64,000 nucleotides of DNA from positions 175,213,596 through 175,277,595 of the forward strand of contig CM060985.1 of assembly GCA_030765065.1 (NCBI GenBank). The letters are read 5' to 3'. This DNA comes from Deroplatys truncata (Eukaryota; Arthropoda; Insecta; Mantodea; Mantidae). Below are positions 1 through 10,481 of the stretch, piece after piece; within the stretch, counting starts at the first letter, position 1, and each line of letters opens with the position of its first letter. The notes under the pieces are model-generated. The model worked only from the letters and a program-made list of their open reading frames with translations, searched no databases and had not been told where the DNA came from. Position numbers and translations under genes: made by a program.

Positions 1-404
1 AATTTATCCAGAGCATCTCGAAACAAGAGTAGCAATTGCTTTAAAAAAACTATTCCATGAAGTTATTAAAATAAAGACTTAGAATATTTATATTTGCTTG
101 CAATGTAAACGACATTCTTTAAAAGGAAATCAGTACCACGTGGTCGCACTTCGTTTGTCTGATCAGTCCAACTAGATCATTTAACATTGTTTACTGCCAT
201 CTGGCGTGGGAAGCTAGAAGTAGGCATGCAATAACCAACATTATACGTTATGATTTTCTTTATTGTAACAAACATTATTTAAAAAACAATTACTGATTGT
301 GCAATTATCATATCCGTAGGAACTGTAAGGAATTTCTTCATTGCTTGTTGTGTTTGATGAAGATGACGAAGTAAATAGGTAGTTCTTAGTTTGAGTACAA
401 TATC
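1..404. other. Gap: no gene seen
   Basis: AT-rich sequence without a convincing reading frame, splice-bounded exon or recognisable repeat end. The last bases lead into a diverged copy of the dominant repeat family. Confidence 0.5.
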
Positions 405-848
405 AGAAACAGCTGCATTACACATTTCGTTATAGATACAAAGAGAACAGCGATAGTCAAATGTTTTACAACTGGACGCTATATGCTGACCTTAAAATTC
501 CATACTGTTTCCATGTCATCGCGAGAAACAAGTGAATGTTGGCACGACGTTTTTAAAGTATAGAACAATTCCAACCATTAATAACGGGAATCTCGGAAAT
601 AGCTGATGGCGCAAAAAGTTTATTTGAAGTAAATCGTGGATTTTAAAGAGATCTGCATTTTTTATGTAGTACCTTTTCCTCCATGACTTGAGGTTTACCG
701 GTTATACACGATTATAGAAACTTCCTTCATAATAAAGAGGACTTCACAGCTTACTTCCAGAAAATTTAAGATCTACATTTTATTTGTCATGTAAATGTCC
801 TAATATAAGGTATTTTACTCCAAATCGTTAAGAAGCATTGTTTAGAAT
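405..848 (+). repeat. Dominant repeat, subtype B fragment
   Basis: This stretch shares with 10230-10480, 48723-49055 and 50436-50830 the order of a cattacacatttcgttatag block, an actggacgctatatgctg block and an atttgtcatgtaaat block. It is a truncated member of the roughly 0.8-0.9 kb non-autonomous family described at 32166-33054. The copy breaks where the subtype A copy begins. Confidence 0.75.
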
Positions 849-1768
849 ATAAAAAATCTGATGTGTTACACTCACATGACATTCTCTACTCTTGTACAAA
901 CTATTTTTACAAACTCTTATTCTCCATCTATTTCATATTAATCGAGATAAACATTTGCAGAAACGATCTTTTGACATGCAAAGAGAATTACATTTTACAC
1001 ACAGAAACCAGTTCTAAAAATATTTGACTATCGCTTAAGGCCTACATGTTCCCCTTGTTTTGTATTTGCAAGGGCAATATAGAAATACAGTAGCCTTTAA
1101 GCACATACATATCTCTTAATAGCTGGTTGCTAGGTGCAGCATTAGGCCTTACCCATAGATTAATACTCTTTGCATATCCAAGACAAAAAAAATGAATAAT
1201 GAATTCCCATTTGAGAAAATAAGTATTGAAAATTTAAGGGAATAACAAACAATATCTCGAAAATGGTTCAGTTAACAACAAAAATGTATATGACATAAAT
1301 TGTGTATTTTAACGCGATGTACATTTTTTGTGTAGTAAAATTTTCTCTCTCTCTTATGGTTTACCGGTTATGCAAAAGTCGTTCACAATGAAGAACACTT
1401 TTGGAGACATTTCCAGAAAATTCGAGATATACATTTCATTTGTCATGAAAATATCTTAAACATATGATATTTTAGTCAAAATCGTTAGAGCCATTTTTGA
1501 GAAAATTAAAATTTTCGAAAAATGTTCCATGTAAAGGGTAATCTGGGTGGGGGGACTTTCTTGAAAACGTTTGTGTCGCATCTTTGGAAGATACTGCAAG
1601 TAGATACCAAGTTTGGTATTTTTCGGGTTTTTCCTTTTGTAAAATTCTTTAAAAAAAATCTTTTAGGAGGCCTCAAAATATATATTTCCGGTAAAATCTT
1701 TTTATCGAATGAGTGGAATACAATAATTCCTCTACTTAATATAAGGAAATGGCAGTGAGAGTATAAAA
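849..1768 (+). repeat. Dominant repeat, subtype A copy
   Basis: The left end reads tctgatgtgttacactcac followed by the cattctctactcttg block. The body matches other copies through ttcgaaaaatgttccatgtaa and the ttccggtaaaatc block. The right end is eroded (gagagtataaaag where others have gagaaagtaaaa), so the end coordinate is approximate. Confidence 0.8.
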
Positions 1769-2335
1769 GAAGATCTATGTTTATCACATAATGAGGATGT
1801 GGTAAAGGGATTTTGATAGAGTTTGAGTGAATCAGAGCTGTGATTGGTTGAAAAATAACATTATTTTAAATAGGTGCCATGAGTGTTTATAAACCAGTTG
1901 AAGAAACATCCAAGTGGACGCAGTGCTATTATTATTTCATCAGAAAAGTAACGAACGTTACACTCATATAAACCTGCCTGTCACCATGTGGATGCCAAGA
2001 ATGCCTTAAATGCCAGACAATCACAGGAAAAGGGGAAACAAATCATAAGAGACGCTTGGATTAAAAGTGCCTTTCTCTTCCGAAGTATTTTTAGTCCCCA
2101 AACATGTGCAAGGATTTCTCAGAAGGGGTGATCTCCTACAATGAAGAACAAGGCAGCGTTGCTATATTGAAAGGCTATTTTCGTTTCATTCTTCTTTCCT
2201 GAGCGTCCTGTTACGTAAACGGAACGTTTAGAATGACAACAGCCGGTCTTGATCAGTATGCTAAACTACTTGCTTTTATAGGTCACTCACTTCTGTTTAT
2301 TGCACACGGGGGCAAACAGATACGAGGACTGTCGC
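1769..2335. other. Gap: no gene seen
   Basis: Unique-looking non-coding sequence between a repeat copy and a truncated mariner. No open frame, splice signal or repeat terminus could be supported. Confidence 0.4.
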
Positions 2336-3140
2336 TAGTACCCGACCTAACAAAGAAAACACAAAAATTTTGAGAAAAAGCATCTTTATTTGTCTACATA
2401 GTCTCCTTTCATCTCGATACACTTTTCCCAGCGATGTTCAATCGCTTCGATACCCTGTTTATAGTGAGAACCGTCGAGTTCTGCAAAATAGCCATCAACT
2501 GCAAACTCCACCTCATCATTGCTGGCAAATCTGCTACCACCAAGCCATTTCTTCAACTTTGAATACCGAAAATAATCAGAGGGGGCTAAGACTGGCGAAT
2601 AGGGTGCACGAGGAAGCAATTCAAAATTTAACTCATTGATTTTGGCCATGGCGATAATGGATGTGTGAACTGGTGCATTGTCTTGATGAAACAGAACTTT
2701 GTTTCTCGCTAAATACAGCCGCTTTTGCTTGATTTTATCATTCAAACGCTGCAATAACAGTGCATAATACTCGCCATTGATTGCTTTTCCTTTTTGAAGA
2801 TAATAAATGAAAATTATCCCACGCGCATCCCAAAAAACTGACGCCGTGACCTTGCATGCAGATGGAACTGTCTTCGCCTTCTTTGGAGCCGATTCCCCCC
2901 TTCAATTAACTGTTTTGACTGTTCCTTCATCTCAGGTGTGAAGTGATGGACCCATGTTTCATCCATGGTTATTAATCGACGCAAAAACTCGGCTTTATTG
3001 CAGCGAAACATCGCCAAACATTCGACTGAAACATCCTCACGACGCTGTTTTTGTTCCATTGTGAGTAAACGCGGAACCCATCTTGCGAACAGCTATCTGG
3101 GAAATGGTTAACTAAAAAAAATTGGCTTAAGTTGTGCATT
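2336..3140 (-). mobile_element. 5'-truncated mariner element
   Basis: The 3' half of a mariner of the same family as 36452-37732. The low end keeps the inner part of the terminal repeat (agtacccgacctaac) but not its outer bases. The other terminal repeat and the transposase N-terminus are missing. At the high end the sequence runs into a repeat fragment at about 3143. Confidence 0.85.
2386..3136 (-). pseudogene. Mariner transposase pseudogene, N-terminus lost
   Basis: A mariner transposase cuts and pastes the element at TA sites using a DD34D catalytic triad. Two frames remain. The block at 2814-3059 holds ITMDETWVHHFTPE with the first catalytic Asp. The block at 2386-2754 holds VLFHQDNAPVHT (second Asp), PYSPVLAPSDYF (third Asp) and a C-terminus ending CIEMKGDYVDK. 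A frameshift separates the two, and the helix-turn-helix N-terminal third is deleted. The catalytic aspartates survive, but the gene cannot make an active protein. It pairs with the longer but also broken copy at 36631-37678. I am confident of the family and less sure of the upstream limit. Confidence 0.88.
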
Positions 3141-3142
3141 AT

Positions 3143-4475
3143 ATTCCACCCAAAAAAATTCGATGTAGAAATTTCACCGGAAGTGTATGTTTTGAGACCC
3201 CTTGAACACAAAAAGAGGCATTTTTACTTTCTCTACTACGTATAGAGATAACTAGGAAAGTATTTCCAAAATTCTGTACCGTGGTTTCACCGAAAATACA
3301 TTTTTAAGGCCCCTGAATAAAAAAAATTAGAAAAAAGTCCGTGTGTGTGTCTGTGAACAGCTTAACTCAAAAACGAAAAGGATAAACACCAAACTTTGTA
3401 TTTAGGTTCAGTATCTTTCAAAGATGCAACACGAAGATTTTCAAGAAAATTCTCCCATCCCAGACTACCCTTTACATGGAACATTTTTTCGAAAATTTTA
3501 ATTTTCTCAAAAATGCTCTAACGATTTTGATTAATATCATATGTTTAAGATATTTTCATGACAAATAAAATGTATATCTTGAATTTTCTGGGAATGTCTC
3601 CAAAAGTATTCTTTATTGTGAACGACTTTTGCATAACTGGTAAACCATAAGAGATAGATAAAATGTTACTACCCAAAAATATAGATCGCGTTAAAATACA
3701 TAATTTATGTCATAAACATTTGTTTTGTTGAGTGAACCATTTTCGAGATATTGCTTGTTATTCCCTTAAATTTTCCACTACTTATACTTTTTCTAAAATT
3801 CGTTATTCATTTTTTTTTGTCCTGGTAATGCAAAGAGAATGGAATGCGCCACATAGCAACCAGCTCTTAAAACATTTGACTATCGCTTAAAGCCTACCAA
3901 TTCCCCTTGCACCTACAAGAAAATTAGCAATAAGATTAACATCTCGATTAACATGAAGCATATGGAGAATAAGCGTTTGTAAAAATAGAGAAAGTCATGT
4001 GAGTGTAACACATCAGATTTTTAGGAAAGGGTCTGTGTATATGTGAACAGGCAGAACTCAAAAACGAAAAGTTTATTAAATACCAAACATATTTCAAGGA
4101 TGTGATACGAAACGTCCCAAAACTACCCTTTACATGCAAAAAGTTTTCGAACAATTTTATTTTCTCAAAAATGGCTGTAACGGTTTTGATTAAAATACTA
4201 TAAGTATACGTGTAAGATATTTTCATAAAAAATGAAATGTACATCTTGAATTTTCTGGGCATAGCCTCTGAATCTTACTACACAAAAAATGTAGATTTCG
4301 TTAAAGCACTAAGCTATATCAAACAAAAATGTTTGGAGTTAATTATTTCCAAAATATTCTTTATTATTGGCTTGAATTTTAGTTTCTTCAAGTCATAGGT
4401 CACCATTCGTTTCTTCTTGGAAATTCAAAGCAAACTGCGTTTTAAAATTCTGACTTTAGCCTACTGTATTCTTCT
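3143..4475 (-). repeat. Dominant repeat, outer copy split by a younger copy
   Basis: The outer copy occupies about 3143-3226 and 4017-4475. Its two halves read in register (cattccacccaaaa..gaggcattttt, then aggaaagggtctgtg..), interrupted by the inner copy at 3227-4016. The mariner at 4476 cuts its other end. Confidence 0.75.
3227..4016 (-). repeat. Dominant repeat, inner copy with target duplication
   Basis: On the plus strand it starts CTTTCTCTACTACG and ends GTGTAACACATCAG. ATTTTTA occurs at both 3220-3226 and 4017-4023. The flanks rejoin to one continuous outer copy, which defines the element ends and a 7-bp target duplication. Confidence 0.8.
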
Positions 4476-5727
4476 TACGAGGGACACTATTTATATTTTG
4501 AGCCTAATAATTAAAGCAAAGTAATTTCTGATTGAAAACGGATTTATTGATTTTCAAAATATTCTCCTTTATGATCACTACACTTTTGCATCCGTCTGAA
4601 CCATTTGTCAAAGCATTTATTCCAGTCTTCTTGAGACACCTCCAAAACATTATTTTTGAAGGCATCAACGGCTTCTTCTGCCAACGAAAATCGTTGTCCA
4701 CGCAATTTATTCTTGATGTTCGGGAACAAAATGAAGTCATGCCAAATCAGGACTGTATGGCGGATGACCCATCAATTCGATTTTTTGAGCCTTCAAATAC
4801 TCTGTTGTTAGACGAGATGTGTGTGCGCTCGTATTGTCTTGATGAAGAACGATCCTACTGTTCTTGTTGGTTTTCGTTACTTCACCGAAGACTTCCGGTA
4901 AACAAATGGTTGTGTACCATTCGGCATTGACCGTTTTACGTTCCTCTAAAGGTACTGTTGCCACATGGCCAGTTTTGCTGAAAAATCAGGCGACCAAGTG
5001 CGAACAACTTTTGTTGGATTTGCTTCATCTTGAAACACCCATACAGACGACTGCTGTTTACGTTCCGGCTCAAACGCATAGATCCATGATTCGTCACCTG
5101 TTGCAATCCTATATACGACTTTTGAGGCACCGCCATTGTATTTCTTGAGCATTTTTGTACACCAATCGACAAATCGAGATTGCGTCAAATTATGTGGGAT
5201 CCAACGAGAGCAAACTTTTTTCACGGCTAAGTAATCATGCAATATTTTATATATACTGGTGGAACTAATGCCTAGGGTTTCCTCAATCTCACAATATGTC
5301 GCATGACGATCTTTCATTACTAGTTCTTGCACAGCATCAATGTTTTCTGGCACAATAACTGATTTTGGACGACCTTTAGGAACTTCATCATTGAGCGAAC
5401 GGTGGCCACGATTAAATTCGTTAAACCAGCGTTTCACAGTGGCAAAGAATGGAGCTCGTCGCTAAATGTGGAAGTTAGTTGATCGATGCACTCTTGTCTT
5501 GATAATCCACGTAATAAATCATTGCACGGACATTTCCACGAGTTAATTCCATGTTTTTGTTGACACACAATTTTCAAGTTAGTGTAATCAAAACAAATGA
5601 CGCTCTATTGACAAAATGTTTGAAGTAGATTATGGTCAAAAATGTAAAACTTTCCATTGGAAACGTCAGATGGCACCTACAACATTCAGGGTTGCCAAGG
5701 CTCAAAATATAAATAGTGCTCCTCGTA
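4476..5727 (-). mobile_element. Mariner element with both terminal repeats
   Basis: Inverted ends of about 29 bp begin TACGAGG and continue CACTATTTATATTTTGAGCC at both sides, with TA dinucleotides at the borders (4476-4477, 5726-5727). Same family as 61183-62475. It inserted into a dominant-repeat copy and lies about 75 bp upstream of the plus-strand exon at 5801. Confidence 0.92.
4544..5552 (-). pseudogene. Mariner transposase pseudogene (MELTR family)
   Basis: The start is the ATG of MELTRGNVRAMIYY at 5552, matched by the sister copy at 61357. A deletion near codon 15 removes part of the helix-turn-helix. The main frame (4946-5437) covers NEFNRGHRSLNDE, the GRPKS linker, KICSRWIPHNL-like text and VTGxDESWIY-type catalytic text, where the first Asp is intact (GDESWIY). 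A second frame (4737-4964) holds HQDNTSAHTS with the second Asp and PPYSPDLA, and the third frame holds the C-terminus CSDHKGEYFENQ. Frameshifts separate all three frames. The Asp2 to Asp3 spacing is 34 residues (DD34D). The gene is dead, although its catalytic residues are still present. Confidence 0.9.
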
Positions 5728-5800
5728 TACAGACAAGAAAGCATCTAGATGTGTAACAAGAGTTTACCTCTTTACAGCGATGTTATTGTTTGTGTTTCAG

Positions 5801-5934
5801 AGTATATAGACTCAGCACTACAAGAGCAGTTGGAACTGGAGTCACACATTGAGCAACAGTTTTTGGAGCTGAGCAACTTGGAGCGATGTTCTCCAAGTCA
5901 CCTTTCTACCATGTTCCACGACTCTCCATCATGA
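5801..5934 (+). CDS. Probable 3'-terminal exon of an unrecognised gene
   Basis: A strong splice acceptor (ttgtttgtgtttcag) ends at 5800. The frame then reads YIDSALQEQLELESHIEQQF and onward to LSTMFHDSPS and a TGA at 5932-5934. The protein text is acidic and Leu/Glu/Gln-rich, compatible with a short helix, and resembles no transposase. The open frame reaches back to 5749 across the acceptor, so the splice position is inferred. A mariner ends 73 bp upstream, in what would be the last intron. I do not recognise the family. It could be a chance frame, but the acceptor, codon content and stop together favour a real exon. Confidence 0.5.
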
Positions 5935-6340
5935 GCCTGGGGAAGTACGTGTACACAGACTTTACATCTGAAACCATGGGATATCCCAGTAGGGCTGTAA
6001 AGCAGAACAATTCAATGGTTCAGCAGTCGAGTGTTTTAAGCTTTGATATTCAGCTTTTATTGCAGGTTGTTGAGTAAATACAGAAGTATGTATTTTGTAA
6101 AGTAAATACTAGAAGAGGCAACTTTTGAATCGTAACGTGACTGTTTAAACAGGCTGATTATTTACTTACTGGTATTGCCTTAAAAGCTTTCAGAAACGCC
6201 TGTATGTGCCTTAGTAATGTAGTACTTTATTGTGCAACATCTTTTGGGACTTAAAACTGACCTTTGTATTCATAATGAAGGATATTATGTTTTGTACTGT
6301 GAGTAAAGTTTACAATATAAATAATTTGTTTGAAGTACCA
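5935..6340 (+). other. Possible 3' UTR after the 5801 exon
   Basis: Non-repetitive, moderately AT-rich sequence follows the stop. No perfect AATAAA was seen; aatataaataatttg near 6312-6326 is the nearest polyadenylation-like stretch. Confidence 0.3.
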
Positions 6341-6392
6341 AGACTGCATAAGTAGTAAAGACTGGTTAGTTTTGGTTCATACATAACAAACA

Positions 6393-6515
6393 ATGAATCC
6401 AAATGGAGGAAATGTTGTTTCCACTACTCCCCACATGCTGTACTATGACATTGGCCCATCAAGCCATGACTGGACTCAGGGAGGCAGGGTTGTTAGATGT
6501 CTGAAATCAAAATAA
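6393..6515 (+). CDS. Possible short coding exon, unrecognised
   Basis: An ATG after an in-frame stop opens MNPNGGNVVSTTPHMLYYDI, then GPSSHDWTQGGR, then RCLKSK and a stop. It is too short to prove, but its composition (Gly, Pro, Trp, His) differs from the AT-driven nonsense frames around it. A weak donor (cagg/gttgtt) lies after WTQGG. It sits between the 5801 exon and a repeat copy. I cannot name the protein. Confidence 0.25.
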   Translation: MNPNGGNVVSTTPHMLYYDIGPSSHDWTQGGRVVRCLKSK

Positions 6516-6669
6516 GCGACAGATGCACATACGCTCCCCCTATCTGCAACTGAGAAACACAGCAATATTTATAAAATGCGTTGTACTTATCATCATCATT
6601 GTATATAAACAATCGCTAAATTCGGTTTCGTTTTCCCAATCCTTGAGAAAAACGCACAGCCGTTTATTA

Positions 6670-7568
6670 CTTTCTGTACTACGTATAGTAAGAAGGGGAA
6701 GTATTGTATTCCACCCAAAAATTCGATACCGAGATTTCACCGGAAATATATGTTTTGAGACCCCTTGAATCCAAAAAAAGCATTTTTGGAAACATGTTCG
6801 TGTGTGTCTGTCTGTGTGTGTGTGTGCCTGTGAACAGCATAACAAAGGAACGTACAGTCGGATAAACACCGAACTTGGTATTTACGTTGAGTATCTTCCA
6901 AGGATGCGACACGAAGGTTTTCAAGAAAATCCCCCACCCCAGAGTACCCTTTACATGGAAGATTTTTTGAAAATTTTAATTTTCTCATAAATGGCTCTAA
7001 CGATTTTGATTAAAATATCATATGTTTAAGATAGTTTTATGACAAATAAAATGTATATCCTGAATTTCCTGGGAATGTCTCCAAAAGTATTCTTCATTGT
7101 GAACGACTTTTGCATAACTCGTAAACCATAAGAGATAGACAAAAGTTTACTGCACAAACAATATAGATCGCGTTAAAATACACAATTTATGTCATATACA
7201 TTTTTTTTTGTTGAGTGAACCATTTTCGAGATATTACTTGTTATTCTCTTAAATTTTTCAATATTTTCTCAAATGGGAATTCGTTATTCATTTTTTTGTC
7301 TTGGATATGCAAAGAGTATTAATCTGTGGCAAAGGGAATGGTGCTGCACCTAGCAACCAGCTATTAAGAGATATGTATGTGCTTAAAGGCTACTGTTTTT
7401 CCAAATTGCCCTTGTAAATATACATTCCCCTTACATCTACAAGATAATTAGCAATAAGATAGAGGCTGCAAATGTTTATCTCGGTTAACATGAAGTAGAT
7501 GGAGAATAAGCCTTTGTAAAAATAGTTTGTACAAGAGTAGAGAAAGTCATGTGAGTGTAACACATCAG
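6670..7568 (-). repeat. Dominant repeat, subtype A, near full length
   Basis: Plus-strand text runs CTTTCTGTACTACG through the TG-rich microsatellite block near 6800-6835 to GTAACACATCAG. Length and order match 32166-33054. No perfect target duplication remains. Confidence 0.85.
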
Positions 7569-7633
7569 ATTTTCTTTTATAAACATGATCACATCTGTCT
7601 ATTTCCATAATTAATTTACTTCCTGTTTTCCAG

Positions 7634-7671
7634 CAAAACAACCACCTGTTTGTGTTCACTTCACCAGCTTC
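7634..7671 (+). pseudogene. 5' part of a putative exon split by a TTAA element
   Basis: A good acceptor (ttcctgttttccag) ends at 7633. The frame TTTCLCSLHQLL then runs up to a TTAA at 7672-7675. If the TTAA-flanked insert is removed with one TTAA copy, the frame continues without a stop into 9622-9775. Unrecognised gene; the join is inferred from frame continuity and the TTAA duplication. Confidence 0.4.
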
Positions 7672-7957
7672 TTAAGCCGCTTGTATACGATCAAATTTTG
7701 TACAAGTTCAATACTTTACAAGACTTTTCAAGAGTTGTCACAACTTTTCTTGTCAAATTGCTTCCATTAGTTTTAAAGTCTTGAATGCAAATAAGGATAT
7801 GCTCTAAACGGTCAAAGATTTCACAATTATTTGATGGTTTTGGCCAATGAAATGCGAGTATTTACAGTCTGTCACGAAATCTGCAGCTGAAAGCGAAAAG
7901 TAAACAGAAATGTCTACCCGGCAAGGTATGTCGTATGCGAACTGATTAGGTTATACA

Positions 7958-9164
7958 TACACTATGTGAATCAAAAGTATCTGGACACTCCCACAAACAT
8001 ACGTTTTTCATCTTAGGTGCATTGTGCTGCCACCTACTGCCTGGTTCTCATCCGCGACCTCAGTAGTCATTAGACATCGTGAAACAGCAGAATGGGACGC
8101 TCCGTGGAACTCACGGACTTCGAACGTGGTCAGGTGATTGGGTGTCACTTGTGTCTGAAGTCTGTACGCCAGATTTCCATACTCCTCAACATCCCTAGGT
8201 CCACTGTTTCTGATGTGATTGTGAAGTGAAAACGTGAAGGGACATGTACAGTACAAAAGCGTACAGGCCGACCTCGTCTGTTGACTGACAGAGACCACCG
8301 ACATTTGAAGAGGGTCGTAAAGAGTAATAGACAGACATCTATCCAGATCATCACACAGGAATTCAAAACTGCATCAGGATCACTCCAAGTACTATGACAG
8401 TTAGGCGTGAGGTGAGAAACCTTGGATTCCATGGTCGAGCGGCTGCTCATAAGCCACACATCACGCAGGAAAATGCCAAACGACGGCTCGCTTGGTGTAA
8501 GGAGCGTCAACATTACACGATTGAACTGTGGCAAAACGTTGTGTGGGATGACGAATCACGGTACACAATGTGGCGATCCAATGACAGGGTGTGGGTATGG
8601 TGAATGCCCAGTGAACGTCATCTGCCAGCGTATGTAGTGCCAAAAGTGAAATTCGGAGGTGGTGGTGTTATGGTGTGGTCGTGTTTTTCCTGGAGGGGGG
8701 CTTGCACCCTTTGTTGCTTTGCGTGGCACGATAACAGCGCAGACCTACATTGATATTTTAAGCACCTTCCTGTGCTTCCCACTGTTGAAGAGCAATTCGG
8801 GGATGGCGATTGCATCTTTCAACACGATCGAGCATCTGTTCATACTGCACGAGCTGTGGCGGAGTGGTTACACAACAATAACATTCCTGTAATGGACTGG
8901 CCTGCACAGAGTCCTGACTTGAATCCTATAGAACACCTTTGGGATGTTTTGGAACGCCGACTTCGTGCCAGGCCTCACCGACCTACATCGATACCTCTCC
9001 TCAGTTCCGCACTCCATGAAGAATGGGCTGCGAGAGTGAACGCTGTCATCTAGGCTAAGGGTGGGCCAATACCATATTGACTTCTAGCATTACCGATGGA
9101 GGGCGTCAAGAACTTGCACGTCATTTTCAGCCAGGTGTCCGGATACTTTTGATTACGTAGTGTA
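7958..9164 (+). mobile_element. Tc1-like element
   Basis: Inverted ends of about 30 bp read CACTATGTGAATCAAAAGTA and, reversed, CACTACGTAATCAAAAGTAT, each followed by a CGGACAC-like tail and bordered by TA (7958-7959, 9163-9164). It inserted into the TTAA-flanked element. Same family as 49056-50049. Confidence 0.92.
8092..9108 (+). pseudogene. Tc1 transposase pseudogene (DDE)
   Basis: The start at 8092 (MGRSVELTDFERGQVIG) is placed as in Tc1-like transposases and opens the paired helix-turn-helix domain. A TGA interrupts the frame at the end of SDVIVK, and another stop follows near 8390. The catalytic core is split over frames: NVVWDDESRYTMW (first Asp) at 8394-8603, then CIFQHDRASVHTA (second Asp) and QSPDLNPIEHLWD (Glu) at 8772-9053. 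It is a DDE enzyme relic, broken by stops and frameshifts. The copy at 49056 is younger-looking in its core but internally deleted. Confidence 0.92.
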
Positions 9165-9621
9165 AGCTGGCCATGTCTGCACATCGAGGGCTCGGTGGAT
9201 TACCACAAGATGGAGCAGATGAAGGTGATTATGAAGAAATAATTGCCAGGCAGTTTTCCAAACTAAGTATACATTCATGTAATGTTATATAGTGTTTCTA
9301 ACGTATCGGTTGGTGTTGTTTTCATTGTATTCCACACTCGTAATGTGATTTCATAGGATATAATACGTAAAAGTGCTACATAATATTAGTAAAGAACCAT
9401 ATTTCATTGCGAATTGTTATACTGAGATGCAAATAGTAAATTGCTTTGCGTGTGATATATTATCAATATGTTCTGAGACAACTTGTAAACACACATTTTT
9501 GACATTGCCAAGTCTTGTCAAGTCTTTTCCAATCTTGTCACACATTGAAAAATATTTCACAATTTTTCTTGTAAACTCTTAAATTGAAAAAGAAAAGTTT
9601 GATCGTGTACAAGGGGCTTAA

Positions 9622-9775
9622 CATACACCCTTCGCTGTTGACGGACATCCATCAAAAGGTAAAAGAAAGTGGCACAGCAGGTGTTGATTATTGGGCAACA
9701 TATCCACCCCCAAATATGGCCAAATTTGTAGACAATACACCAATTGTAACTGGGTCGGTACCTTTTGCAGTATAA
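9622..9775 (+). pseudogene. 3' part of a putative split exon, unrecognised
   Basis: Directly after the TTAA at 9618-9621 the frame reads NIHPSLLTDIHQKVKESGTA, then GVDYWATYPPPNMAKFVDNT, then PIVTGSVPFAV and TAA at 9773-9775. It is protein-like and matches no transposon family I know. It is in frame with the piece at 7634-7671. It may be the terminal exon of a plus-strand gene disrupted by insertion, or a fragment of a retrocopy. Confidence 0.4.
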
Positions 9776-9884
9776 ACAAGTATTGCACTCGGTTTTATCA
9801 ACTCCAGAGTGAAAACATTAACGTCATTGTTTTAAGTTTCAAGGTACAAAAAAATACGTGAGAATTACCTGGCGACCCTTCCAA

Positions 9885-10095
9885 GAGATGATGTGCATTA
9901 CCTCCATCAATAGGATGGAGATGGAACAACGGGACCTAAAGCTCCAAGCCACTAAAGACTTTGACGATACTTCACGTTATCATAGATGGTGTGGGTAGGG
10001 GCAACTTAAACTTCCAATCCCTTAATCGGGAATTGAACCACAGACTCAAGATCCACAAGTTAAATCACTGAGCTATACCAGCTCCTTGAACAGTA
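9885..10095 (-). repeat. tRNA-derived SINE-like repeat
   Basis: The reverse strand holds an A-box-like TAGCTCAGTGATTTAA and a B-box-like GGTTCAATTCCCG about 35 bp apart, followed by a conserved-looking tail. Stem pairing is too poor for a functional tRNA. Confidence 0.5.
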
Positions 10096-10119
10096 GTCCA
10101 GAGACCCTGAAAACTGACC

Positions 10120-10481
10120 AAAACTTTTGATGTGATACATTCACATGACTTTCTCTACACTTTACCCTCTACTCTTACTCAAGCTCATTCTTCTATCTAC
10201 CACATTCTAATCCAATTAAAGCTTTGCAGAAACAGCTACATTACACATTTCGTTATAGATACAAAGAGAACAGCGATAGTCAAATGTTTAACAACTGGAC
10301 GCTATATGCTGGCCTTAAAATGCATACTGTTACCATGACATCAACTGAATGTTGACAAGACTTTAAAGAATGACAAGTATTGAACAATTAAAACCATTAA
10401 TAACCGATATCTCAGAAACGGCTTATACCACAAAAATTTATTTTAAATAAATTGTGTGTTTTAAAGAGATCTACATTTTTA
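10120..10481 (+). repeat. Dominant repeat, subtype B fragment
   Basis: The head (tgtgatacattcacatgac, then tttctctac) and the actggacgctatatgctgg block identify it. It is cut at gatctacattttta, where the subtype A copy begins. Confidence 0.75.

Larger units (their letters stand above)
7672..9621 (+). mobile_element. TTAA-flanked non-autonomous element hosting a Tc1 copy
   Basis: Inverted ends read TTAAGCCGCTTGTATACGAT at 7672 and the reverse of TTAAGCCCCTTGTACACGAT ending 9621, matching over about 28 bp. TTAA at both borders is the piggyBac-type target. Short acaag/cttgt motifs recur beneath both ends. Without the Tc1 insert it would be about 745 bp. Small coding-like scraps remain: MSTRQG followed by a gtatgt donor-like site at 7912, and MSAHRGLGGLPQDGADEGDY near 9173. 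Confidence 0.6.
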
